A DNA stretch of 64,000 nucleotides from Streptomyces sp. NRRL F-2664 (lineage in GTDB: Bacteria > Actinomycetota > Actinomycetes > Streptomycetales > Streptomycetaceae). The stretch is from positions 82,400-146,399 of the forward strand of contig NZ_JOFX01000009.1 of the NCBI RefSeq assembly GCF_000719345.1, in the 5' to 3' direction. The notes beneath the pieces are model-generated. The model was given only the letters and a program-made list of their open reading frames with translations, was not told where the DNA came from and ran no database searches. Of the stretch, positions 55,840 through 63,167 are shown one piece after another; position 1 is the stretch's first letter, and each line of letters starts with the position of its first letter. Position numbers and translations under genes: made by a program.

Positions 55840-57744
55840 ATGCACCTCGAACAGGCCTTCCCCCTGCCCGCGACCACGACCATGACCGCGACCGCCGGCA
55901 GAACCACGCCCACGCCCACGACTGCCCGTACGGCCGCGTTCACGCCCACGACGACGGCGAACGCCGTCGACGACGCGGGGCGGCTGAGCGCGACGGCCGC
56001 GTTCGTGCGCGAGCAGGACACCGCCGACCTGCTCTCGCGTGTCCTGCCCGGCCTCCGCGGGCCCGAACTGCGGGCGCTGACCGACCGGTGCCGGTTCGCC
56101 CACGCCGCCCTCCTCGTGTTCCCGCCCGACGAGGCGGCGCTGCGCGCCGAGCTGGCGTCGTGCGGACTGCCCTCCGACACCCCGGCGCAGCCGAGCGTCG
56201 TCGTCCGCGAACGCCTCGCCGCCCGCCACGGCCACGACCTGGAAGATCTTGACGTAAGGATTCTCCGCCCCGCGGTCCGCGGCCGCGCCGGCGAGCACCG
56301 GGCGGTAGAGGTGTTCACGCTGACCGTGCCGCCCGCTTCCGCGCTGTCCCCGATCGCCGCCGACGAACGCCGCCGGGAGCACGAGGCGCACCTCGCCTTC
56401 GACGTCGTACGGCCCGACCCCCTGGTGCTGCGCGGACTGCTGGCCAGCTTCGAGCGCCGGGGCGCGACCGCCGACGGCGGCGGCTACAACCTGCACGAAG
56501 ACGGCACCGTCTTCTACTTCACCGCCCCGGCCGACACGAAGACGGCGTATCGGCGCGTGGAGCTGTACGCGGGCGGCGACCATCGCGACGTCCTGGCCGA
56601 ACACCTCGCGCACCGCCCGTCCGCAGCGAGCCCCCCACGGGAGCCGGCCGTACCGCGGAACGGCGTAGCACAGGAGGGCGGACCCCGCGCGGGCGCAGCG
56701 CTGGAAGCGGCGCCGCAGGCGGGCGGGGCACCGGCGGCGGAAACGCTCCTGCGGCTGCTGACCGGTGCCTGGACCACCCAGGCCCTGGCGGCCTGCGCGC
56801 AACTGCGGCTGCCGGAGGCCATGTACCGGCACATCGGCGTCGGCGTCGGGGAACTGGCCCGGGCCGTCGGCGCCCACCCGGAGAGCCTGGCGACCCTGCT
56901 GCGCTACCTCGCCATGCTGGGCGTGGTCGGCAACGGCCCGGACGGCTACCGTCTGACCGGCGTCGGCGCGCTCCTGGACTCGGGGGCGCCCGCCTCGATG
57001 CGGCCCCTGGCGCTCATGTACGGCGGCCCCTTCTACCAGTCCTTCGCCCACCTGGCGCACAGCGTCCGCACCGGACGGCCCGCCTTCGACCACCTCTACG
57101 GCGAGAACCACTTCGACCACTTCGCCCGCGACCCCGAACTCGCCTCCCTCTTCGACCAGTCCATGGTGTCGAGCGCTCCCCTCTTCGAGCACCTGCCCGA
57201 GCACCCCGTCCTCACCGCCGCCGCCCGCGCCCCCGGCCGTCCCCGCACCGTCGTCGACATCGCAGGCGGCACGGGAGAGCTCCTCGGCCGCATCCTGACC
57301 GCCCACCCCGCACTGCGCGGCGTCCTCCTCGAACGCCCGCACGTGCTCACGGCGGCACGCGCCCGGCTGGCCGCCACACCCGTCGGCGGACGCTGCGCCT
57401 TCCGGGCGGGCGACTTCGCGGACGTGCCGGCGGGCGGCGACGTCTACGTCCTGTCCCGCGTCCTGCACGACTGGGACGACGACCGCTGCCGGAGCATCCT
57501 GCGCCACTGCGCGGGCGCCATGCCCGGGCACGCCGACCTCCTGATCGTCGAACGCCTCCTGCCGTCGGACGGCAGCCCGTCGCTCGCCACCGCGTGGGAC
57601 CTCCACATGATGTGCAACACCGGTGGCCGAGAACGCACCGCCGACCACTACGCCCGGCTGCTCGGCGACTGCGGCCTCGCCCTCGTCGGCCACAGCCCGC
57701 TCGCCCTCGGCGCCCACACCCTGCACGCCCGCCGCCCGGCCTGA
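55840..57744 (+). CDS. O-methyltransferase fused to an unrecognised N-terminal domain
   Basis: 634 residues. Residues about 310-634 are a complete Methyltransf_2 O-methyltransferase: dimerisation winged helix (LRLPEAMYRHIG), SAM loop TVVDIAGGTGELLGR and catalytic region SRVLHDWDDDRC. Residues about 50-270 form an extra domain I do not recognise (HLAFDVVRPDPLVLRGLLASF, NLHEDGTVFYFTAP), preceded by a Thr/Pro-rich start and joined by an Ala/Pro linker. ATG 55840 is chosen by context; no clear ribosome site is seen, and it may start elsewhere. It probably works with the PobA-like hydroxylase. Confidence 0.82.
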   Translation: MHLEQAFPLPATTTMTATAGRTTPTPTTARTAAFTPTTTANAVDDAGRLSATAAFVREQDTADLLSRVLPGLRGPELRALTDRCRFAHAALLVFPPDEAALRAELASCGLPSDTPAQPSVVVRERLAARHGHDLEDLDVRILRPAVRGRAGEHRAVEVFTLTVPPASALSPIAADERRREHEAHLAFDVVRPDPLVLRGLLASFERRGATADGGGYNLHEDGTVFYFTAPADTKTAYRRVELYAGGDHRDVLAEHLAHRPSAASPPREPAVPRNGVAQEGGPRAGAALEAAPQAGGAPAAETLLRLLTGAWTTQALAACAQLRLPEAMYRHIGVGVGELARAVGAHPESLATLLRYLAMLGVVGNGPDGYRLTGVGALLDSGAPASMRPLALMYGGPFYQSFAHLAHSVRTGRPAFDHLYGENHFDHFARDPELASLFDQSMVSSAPLFEHLPEHPVLTAAARAPGRPRTVVDIAGGTGELLGRILTAHPALRGVLLERPHVLTAARARLAATPVGGRCAFRAGDFADVPAGGDVYVLSRVLHDWDDDRCRSILRHCAGAMPGHADLLIVERLLPSDGSPSLATAWDLHMMCNTGGRERTADHYARLLGDCGLALVGHSPLALGAHTLHARRPA

Positions 57745-57856
57745 CCCGGCGTCCGTCACGCCGCCGGGCACGTGGTGGACGGCCGCCCGGCCGGCACGGG
57801 CCTCGACTGTGCCCCGTCCCCCCGTAGGGCGATCCACCGAGAGCGGTGCGGGAAGG

Positions 57857-57888
57857 CCGTGCGGGGGCGCTGAGGCGCCCCCGCACGG
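57857..57888. terminator. Hairpin terminator
   Basis: A 14-bp perfect stem (57857-57870 with 57875-57888) with a TGAG loop lies between the convergent methyltransferase and surface-protein genes. Confidence 0.75.
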
Positions 57889-57923
57889 GATGTGCTCGCC
57901 GGTGGCGGGTCGGGCGTGTGGCG

Positions 57924-59014
57924 TCAGGCCGAGCGGCGTCGGCGGGCGGTGGCGTACAGGGCTGCGCCGAGTGTCAGGGTCACGGCGGCGAGTCCGCCCG
58001 CGGCGAGTGCGGTGGAGCCGGTGTCGGCCAGGTTGCCGCCGGTGCTGCCGTTCGGGCCGGGGGCGTTGCCGGTGGTCGGGGAGGTGCTCGCGGAGGCGGA
58101 GGCCGAGGGGGTGGCCGAGGCGGACGGGCTCGGGGAGGCCGAGGCGGACGTCGACGGGCCGGGCTGCGTCCCGGGCGGCCGGCGACGAAGCTGATGCCCG
58201 ACGGCAGCACGAACTCGGTTTCCACCGCGTTGTCGTCGGCGGCCGTGGTGGCGGCCGAACCGGTGCCCTTGATCTGCCACCCCGGGTCGAGCAGCACCTG
58301 GCCGCCGGCCGGGCCGCTGCCGGTCGCCCCGTGCACGGTGAAGTCGGGCTGGTTCGCGGGGTTCTCGACCGACACCTCGCGGCCCCAGAAAGGCCACTCC
58401 TTGAACGGCTCGGACGGTGCGACCTTGAGGGCGGCAGCGGTTCCCTCGACCCCGCCCTGCTGCGGCTTGTAGGCCGGCTTGCCGCCCGGGTTCCAGGAGA
58501 CGTAGAAGCTGTCCCGCCACAGCTGCGGGGTCGCGGTGAGGTTCAGGCCCGTGTCGAGCCGGTGGTAGGTGCCGGGCTCGAAGGTGCTGGTGAAGCTGCA
58601 GAACAGGTACTCGTCGCGGTAGTCCCGCACGGGATCGACCTTGAAGTGTCCTCAGTTCGCGGGCAGTTCCTGAGGGTTCAGTTCCAGGCCCGGCGGCAGG
58701 TGGCCGCCCAGCTCCGCCCCCTGGACGGGCTTGTCGCCGGTGACTTTGAAGCCCAGACGCAGGCTCTGCTTCTGGCCGTTCTCGACGGTGGTGTCGAGGA
58801 GTTCCTCGGAGGTGACGAGACCGCCGGACGGGTCCGGCTGGTTGGCCGGGGTCCGGCTCGGGTCCTGGTTGCCGGCCGCGGTGGCCGGCGGCACCGGGGC
58901 CGGTGCGGGCGCTGCCTGGGCGGTGGTCGCGGCGCCCCACACCACCGTGCCGGCGGCCAGGGCCGCTCCGATCCGTCGCGCTGCTGGACTGTGCGTGCGG
59001 TTCAACCGCATCAA
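57924..59014 (-). pseudogene. Broken LAXTG sortase-anchored surface protein
   Basis: Joined across two lesions this minus-strand gene codes for a surface protein. It has a signal peptide (GAALAAGTVVWGAATTAQAA), an adhesin-like body (GYxDEYLF-type, SFYVSWNPGGKPAY), a Ser/Ala/Pro wall spacer and a class E sortase signal LADTG, then a hydrophobic helix and RRRR tail. An in-frame TGA at 58652-58654 cuts it after residue 120. A one-base loss in a CCCGGG run near 58171-58180 shifts the frame before the spacer. Codon use stays normal, so decay is recent or the changes are sequence errors. Confidence 0.78.
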
Positions 59015-59263
59015 GATGGTCCCCCTCGTGTCATACGGGTCAGGTGTTCGGCACGCCCGACTCCCGGACGACCGACAGGGGGCCCGATCGGTTGCCCGGA
59101 AGGATCAAGAAATCGGCGGGCGGGATCTCGACCACCGGTCCGGAGCAGGGGCGTTGGCGCGCAGTGGGAGCCGGCGGCTCGGCCGGGGGCGGGAGGGCCG
59201 CGGCCGGAGTGCGGGCAGCGGCGGGTCGGCCGGCACGGCATGGACCCCCCTGCCTGGGGGTGG
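59015..59263. other. Intergenic region without a supported gene
   Basis: 249 bp upstream of the broken surface-protein gene and downstream of the TetR gene. No clear motif was found. Confidence 0.45.
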
Positions 59264-59833
59264 TCAGGGGCGTGGGTGCAGGGCTCCGAGGGTGACGGCG
59301 ACGAGTCGGTCGACTGCGGCCTGGGAGGGGAGGGTGGAGGCGGCGGTGAGAGCGTGCAGGCAGTAGGCGGCGAGTTCGGCGGGCGGTACGTCGTCACGGA
59401 GGTCCGCGGCCCGGGCGCCATCGGCGATGAGAGCTGCCAGCAGGCCGGTCAGGTGCTGCTCGGCGTGGCTGACGTGCTCGCTCCGGTGGAGGAGGGCGGC
59501 CAGTTCTCCGCGGTGGCGCTGCCGGGCGAGGCCGGCGTAGGCGGTCGCGACGGCCGTCAGGCGCTGGACGGCGGTGCCGGGGCGGTGTGCGGCTTCGGCC
59601 AGCTGATGGAGGTGGGCGGTGACCTGCCGTTCGTGCCAGGCGCCGAGGACGGCTTCGGCGTCGGGGAAGTACTTGTAGAGGGTGGCCCGCCCGATGCCGG
59701 CGCCCTCGGCGAGCTGGGACATCGTCACCGCCCGCAGGCCGCCGTTCTCGATCAGCGCGGCGGCCGCATCGAGGACGGCATCCCGCACGGCCTGGCGGTG
59801 CGCGTCGATGGTTTCGTTCCACAGCTTCGGCAC
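59264..59833 (-). CDS. TetR-family transcriptional regulator
   Basis: 189 residues from GTG 59833: the helix-turn-helix reads AVRDAVLDAAAALIENGG then VTMSQLAEGAGIGRATLYKYFPD, and a TetR ligand domain follows. GTG 59833 is preferred to ATG 59875 because the longer frame would run into the operator-like palindromes. It is divergent from a two-gene membrane-protein operon that it probably represses. Confidence 0.88.
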   Translation of the reverse strand: MPKLWNETIDAHRQAVRDAVLDAAAALIENGGLRAVTMSQLAEGAGIGRATLYKYFPDAEAVLGAWHERQVTAHLHQLAEAAHRPGTAVQRLTAVATAYAGLARQRHRGELAALLHRSEHVSHAEQHLTGLLAALIADGARAADLRDDVPPAELAAYCLHALTAASTLPSQAAVDRLVAVTLGALHPRP

Positions 59834-59880
59834 CCGCCCAGGATACGGACGTCCACGGAGGGATACACTCCGCATGGATG

Positions 59881-59895
59881 GAGACAGTGTGTCTC
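59881..59895. promoter_or_regulatory. TetR-type palindrome
   Basis: GAGACAGTGTGTCTC is a perfect 6-3-6 inverted repeat between the TetR gene and the divergent small membrane-protein gene. A related GGATACACTCC lies at 59861. Confidence 0.6.
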
Positions 59896-59925
59896 GAAAA
59901 AGACCGGATTCAGTTGGAGGGCGTC

Positions 59926-60081
59926 ATGTCTGGTTCGCCGAGTCCTTCGGGCGCCCACGACGAGGAGGAGCATCGGGCGCCGCGCTGGGTGAAGGTCTCT
60001 GCGGGTGTCGCCGTGCTCCTGGTCGTGGTGTTCGTGGCCGTGCACCTGGCCGGCGGCGGCATGGTGGGGCACGCGCCGTGA
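59926..60081 (+). CDS. 51-residue single-pass membrane protein
   Basis: An acidic, Ser/Pro-rich start ([21 protein letters not shown]) is followed by one membrane helix (VSAGVAVLLVVVFVAVHLAGG) and ends MVGHAP. TGGAGGG lies four bases before ATG 59926. Its stop overlaps the start of the next membrane protein gene (GTGA), so the two are made together and may form a complex. The function is unknown. Confidence 0.78.
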   Translation: MSGSPSPSGAHDEEEHRAPRWVKVSAGVAVLLVVVFVAVHLAGGGMVGHAP

Positions 60082-60623
60082 CGGTGTTCGGCCCGCGGCT
60101 GCGCAACGCGACGCTGACCGCGCACGTCACCGCCTCGCTGGGCTGGTTCGGCTCCGTGGCGGCCTTCCTCGCCCTGGCCCTGGCGGGATGGTTCAGCGCC
60201 GAGCCGCAGACGGTGCGGGCGGCGTATCTGGCCATGGATGTGGTGGGGTGGTTCGTGATCGTGCCGTTGAGCATCGCCACCCTCGTGACGGGCGTGGTGC
60301 AGTCGCTGGGCACGGTGTGGGGGCTGATGCGTCACTACTGGGTGATCGCCAAGCTGCTGATCACCGTGATCGCCACCGCCCTTCTGCTCGTGCACATGCA
60401 ACCCGTCGGACACCTCGCCGAGGCTGCGACGCGGGCCGCCCTGGCGGACGGGGAGCTGGAGGGTATGCGGATCCAGCTGGTGGCCGATGCCGCGGCCGCG
60501 ATCGTGGTCCTGCTGACGGCGGCCGGACTGTCGGTGTTCAAGCCCCGCGGCCTGACCCGCTACGGGATCCGGCGCCGCCGGCGCGAGCAGAGCCTCAGCG
60601 CGCAGCAGAAGGCCGCGGCCTGA
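60078..60623 (+). CDS. Four-helix integral membrane protein (DUF2269-like)
   Basis: 181 residues with about four hydrophobic helices (TASLGWFGSVAAFLALALAGW; VVGWFVIVPLSIATLVTGVV; YWVIAKLLITVIATALLLV; AAAAIVVLLTAAGLSVF) and a basic C-terminal tail. Several His and Gly in the helices resemble small redox membrane proteins. The family match to DUF2269 is tentative. GTG 60078 is coupled to the preceding 51-residue gene; control by the divergent TetR is inferred. Confidence 0.75.
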   Translation: MTVFGPRLRNATLTAHVTASLGWFGSVAAFLALALAGWFSAEPQTVRAAYLAMDVVGWFVIVPLSIATLVTGVVQSLGTVWGLMRHYWVIAKLLITVIATALLLVHMQPVGHLAEAATRAALADGELEGMRIQLVADAAAAIVVLLTAAGLSVFKPRGLTRYGIRRRRREQSLSAQQKAAA

Positions 60624-60749
60624 AGCCGAGCACCAGCACGGGCCGACAGGCCGGGGCGGGGGACACCCTCCCTCCCCGCACCCCGTACGTGGATGAACGG
60701 TGAACCATCCGGGAAGTTCCCTCCGACAAGAGGCATACCGCCGCCTGGT
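60624..60749. other. Intergenic region, nothing seen
   Basis: No supported gene or hairpin follows the membrane protein stop. Confidence 0.4.
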
Positions 60750-61050
60750 CAGAAGGTGACGAGAAGTCGCAGGCCGAGAGCAACCGCCGCACTTCTGCAC
60801 CCCCGCGCGGACGGCAACCAGCTCCGCCCGCACATCCGTCCCCGGCCGCTCCGCTGCGGCAGCGAGAGCTCTGGCGACCGCCGTGTACAGCTCTGCCCGC
60901 GCCCGTCGCACCATCTCCAGGGAGCACCGTCGTCTCGGCGGCATCCGCGATCGCGCCGACCAGTCGCGCCACCTCGGCCGGCCCCGACACCGACCGGTGA
61001 ACGTGCACGCCGAGCATCCCGGCTTCGTCGCCCGCCCCAAGGGCAGCGGC
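60750..61050 (-). pseudogene. Possible frameshifted small gene, unknown
   Basis: On the minus strand one frame reads MLGVHVHRSVSGPAEVARLV and on to AADAAETTVL (from ATG 61017). A second frame then reads LEMVRRARAELYTAVARALA and on to AERPGTDVRAELVAVRAGVQ. Removing one base from a GGG run at 60920-60922 joins them into a smooth helical protein. Codon bias supports each part. No family is recognised. It may be a decayed gene or a sequence error. Confidence 0.35.
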
Positions 61051-61085
61051 GGCCGCTGGTACCGCTGGTAGTCCCGCACCGGCTG

Positions 61086-61139
61086 CACGGCCGTGGCCTG
61101 TGCACCCGCACGCAGCGGGTGCCACAGGCCACGGCCGTG
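61086..61139. terminator. Very long hairpin
   Basis: A 24-bp stem (61086-61109 with 61115-61139, one bulged base) and a 5-base ACGCA loop. It lies in a gene-poor stretch, about 200 bases past the stop of the NAD-binding gene on the minus strand. It is either a terminator or a structured RNA element. Confidence 0.55.
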
Positions 61140-61345
61140 TTCGGTCTTTGCCCCAGCTCCCACCTTGAGCCGCCCCTCAGCGAGGCCACCCCAGTACGAC
61201 CACCTCTTGGAGCATCACCAGGCGCAGCAGTGCGGGCCGTCGCCGGTGGGGCGACGACACCATGGGCGGAGCTTGCGCTCCACCCGTTACGGCCCACATC
61301 CTGCTCTGCTCCAGCACACGCAGCCGGTATGCGGAAGACCCGTGT

Positions 61346-62002
61346 TCAGTCGTCAACGCCTCCCGGGGCCAGGGCGGGGGCCGGGAAAGCGAAGCGGGCC
61401 TCGGCGCCCGACCACCAGACGCCGATGGCGAAGACGGCAGTGGCTTCCAGCAGGGCAGCTCGATCGAGCCCGCCGCATGGCAGCGGCGAGCAGGCCATGG
61501 AGGCGATGAGTTCCGCCACTCGCGTGGCCGCCCCCGGGTGGTCGGTGCAGAACGGCACCGCCAATGGGGCCCCTTCGAAGACCGGGCGGTCCATGGTCCA
61601 GACGCTCTCGTGGCAGACCCCGAACGCCTTCACCACATGAGCGCCGGGGGCGGCGTCCGCGATGAGGCGGGCCACGGAGGTGGCGCCGACGGTGGTCAGA
61701 GCCGGTCCCTCCGCGCCCGGCGCCATCGGAACAGTGCAGTCGATCACCGTCCGCCCGGCGAGCACAGGGGCGAGTTCCTTGGCCAACTGCGGTGCGGCGA
61801 AAGCCGGTACGGCTGTCAGTACCACCTCCCCGTGGGCTGCGGCCTCGACGAGGGTCCCGTAGCCGCAGGCGCCGGTGAGCACGGCTGTGCGGGAAGCCGC
61901 CTCGGTGTCTCGGCCTCCCACCCGAACGTCGTGGCCGGCGCGTACCCAGGCGGCGCCGAGGGCGATGGCCATGGCCCCTGTACCAAGTATGCCGATGCGC
62001 AT
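61346..62002 (-). CDS. NAD(P)-binding oxidoreductase (NADPH:F420 reductase-like)
   Basis: 218 residues with an N-terminal Rossmann motif (MRIGILGTGAMAIALGAAWVRAGHDVRVGGRD, cited in parts: GTGAMA near residue 8, VGGRD near 31). The layout is that of Fno/YrrB-type F420-NADP oxidoreductases and prephenate/pyrroline-5-carboxylate-like folds. The exact cofactor partner is uncertain. ATG 62002 has GGAG about nine bases upstream. It is divergent from an HxlR regulator across a long palindrome. Confidence 0.83.
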   Translation of the reverse strand: MRIGILGTGAMAIALGAAWVRAGHDVRVGGRDTEAASRTAVLTGACGYGTLVEAAAHGEVVLTAVPAFAAPQLAKELAPVLAGRTVIDCTVPMAPGAEGPALTTVGATSVARLIADAAPGAHVVKAFGVCHESVWTMDRPVFEGAPLAVPFCTDHPGAATRVAELIASMACSPLPCGGLDRAALLEATAVFAIGVWWSGAEARFAFPAPALAPGGVDD

Positions 62003-62066
62003 GTGCTTGCTCCTGTCGTCCGTGTCGCGAGATGCGGGGTGTGCGACGGAAGAGACGCTAGGCGCG

Positions 62067-62094
62067 CCGATGCACACCATGTGGTGTGCATCGG
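62067..62094. promoter_or_regulatory. HxlR operator: 13-bp perfect palindrome
   Basis: CCGATGCACACCA (62067-62079) and TGGTGTGCATCGG (62082-62094) form a 13-bp perfect inverted repeat with a 2-bp centre between the oxidoreductase and HxlR genes. It is long and symmetric, as expected for a homodimeric regulator. Confidence 0.8.
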
Positions 62095-62112
62095 GCAGGG
62101 CAGGATGGTCGT

Positions 62113-62535
62113 ATGAGCGACGCGGTGGTAGAGGCAGACCAATACGGTCTGGGCGAGGACCTGGGCGGCGGCGAGTACGCCGCGGACTGCCGGGCGAGGG
62201 TGGCTTTCGATGTCCTGTCGAACTGCTGGGACAGCGTGATCGTGTACACCCTCGGCGAGAGCGGACCGCTGAGACCGCGTGCGCTGATCAATCGCATCGG
62301 GGGGATCAGTCCCAAGGTTCTCAACGAAGCTTTGCGTCGCCTGGAGTACAACGGCCTGGTGGTACGCCAGGCGTACGCCGAGGCCCCACCACGCGTCGAC
62401 TACTCCCTCACCGTGGCCGGCACAGCGTTGCTGGATCCGATCCGTGCGATGGGGGCCTGGGCGGGACGCTACAGCGAAGCCGTCCTGGCGGCCCAGGCCC
62501 GCTTCGCACCCGAGGAGGACCCGGACAGGAACTGA
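62113..62535 (+). CDS. HxlR-family transcriptional regulator
   Basis: A 140-residue winged-helix protein: CRARVAFDVLSNCWDSVIVY starts the domain, LINRIGGISPKVLNEALRRLEYNGLV is the recognition region and VDYSLTVAG the wing. HxlR proteins often sense aldehydes or quinone-type stress. ATG 62113 is preferred over ATG 62086, which lies inside the operator; AGGA is eight bases upstream. It probably controls itself and the divergent oxidoreductase. Confidence 0.9.
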   Translation: MSDAVVEADQYGLGEDLGGGEYAADCRARVAFDVLSNCWDSVIVYTLGESGPLRPRALINRIGGISPKVLNEALRRLEYNGLVVRQAYAEAPPRVDYSLTVAGTALLDPIRAMGAWAGRYSEAVLAAQARFAPEEDPDRN

Positions 62536-62830
62536 GGGGTCATCCGCCACTGCGACATCGGGCTGTGCTCGGCCGGCAAAGGAGACAGGGCGGCACGGGC
62601 TGTCCGGCCGGTGAGCGCCCCGACGTGCAGCCCCACAGGCGCTGTTGAGGCGTCGTGGGCCCAAACCGTCCTGGACCGGTTCCGTCCATCTGGAAGCTCT
62701 TCTCCAGGACCTGAGCAGGGGGAATTGTAGGACCCGCCGCCGGGGAGACCCGGTCCGGCCACTGGATGCGGCATCGCCGCGGGATGCGATCCGGCTCGTA
62801 CCGCCTGCTCAGGAAGAGGAACCCTCCATC
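62536..62830. other. Intergenic region without a supported gene
   Basis: 295 bp with no recognisable gene, repeat or hairpin on either strand. Confidence 0.4.
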
Positions 62831-62998
62831 ATGCTCACCCGTACGGTCGCTACCACCGCGGTCGCCTTCCTCACTCGCGGCAGCCCCGTCCAAGCCATCG
62901 GCGCCACCGTCACGACGGGCTCCGAGACGGCCGTTGCCAAGGCGCCGGCCACGGAGGCCGCTTCGGCCGCGGGAATCCACAACATGACGTGGCATTAG
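62831..62998 (+). CDS. Small possibly exported peptide, unknown
   Basis: 55 residues from ATG 62831 with AGGAAGAGGAA upstream. It has a signal-like start (MLTRTVATTAVAFLTRG), an Ala/Thr-rich middle and a His-containing end (GIHNMTWH). No family is recognised and it may not be real. Confidence 0.35.
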   Translation: MLTRTVATTAVAFLTRGSPVQAIGATVTTGSETAVAKAPATEAASAAGIHNMTWH

Positions 62999-63167
62999 CC
63001 GCATCCCGCCCGCCGCGGGCGGCACCCCACACACCCCCTGGGTTGCCCCGCACTGCCAGGTGACCTGACTTTCCCGCAGAGGCTACGCCCGGCGACGTGA
63101 CACGCCCGTCGCCCCGGCCCTTGCCTCCCCGCCTGCTCTTCCTCTCTTCGCCACCAGGAGTATTGCC

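Noticed and set aside
58652..58654. TGA read as selenocysteine or programmed readthrough
   Set aside because: No SECIS-like hairpin or selenoprotein context; a second lesion downstream favours simple decay.
62086..62112. Upstream ATG for the HxlR gene
   Set aside because: It lies inside the operator palindrome and has no ribosome site.
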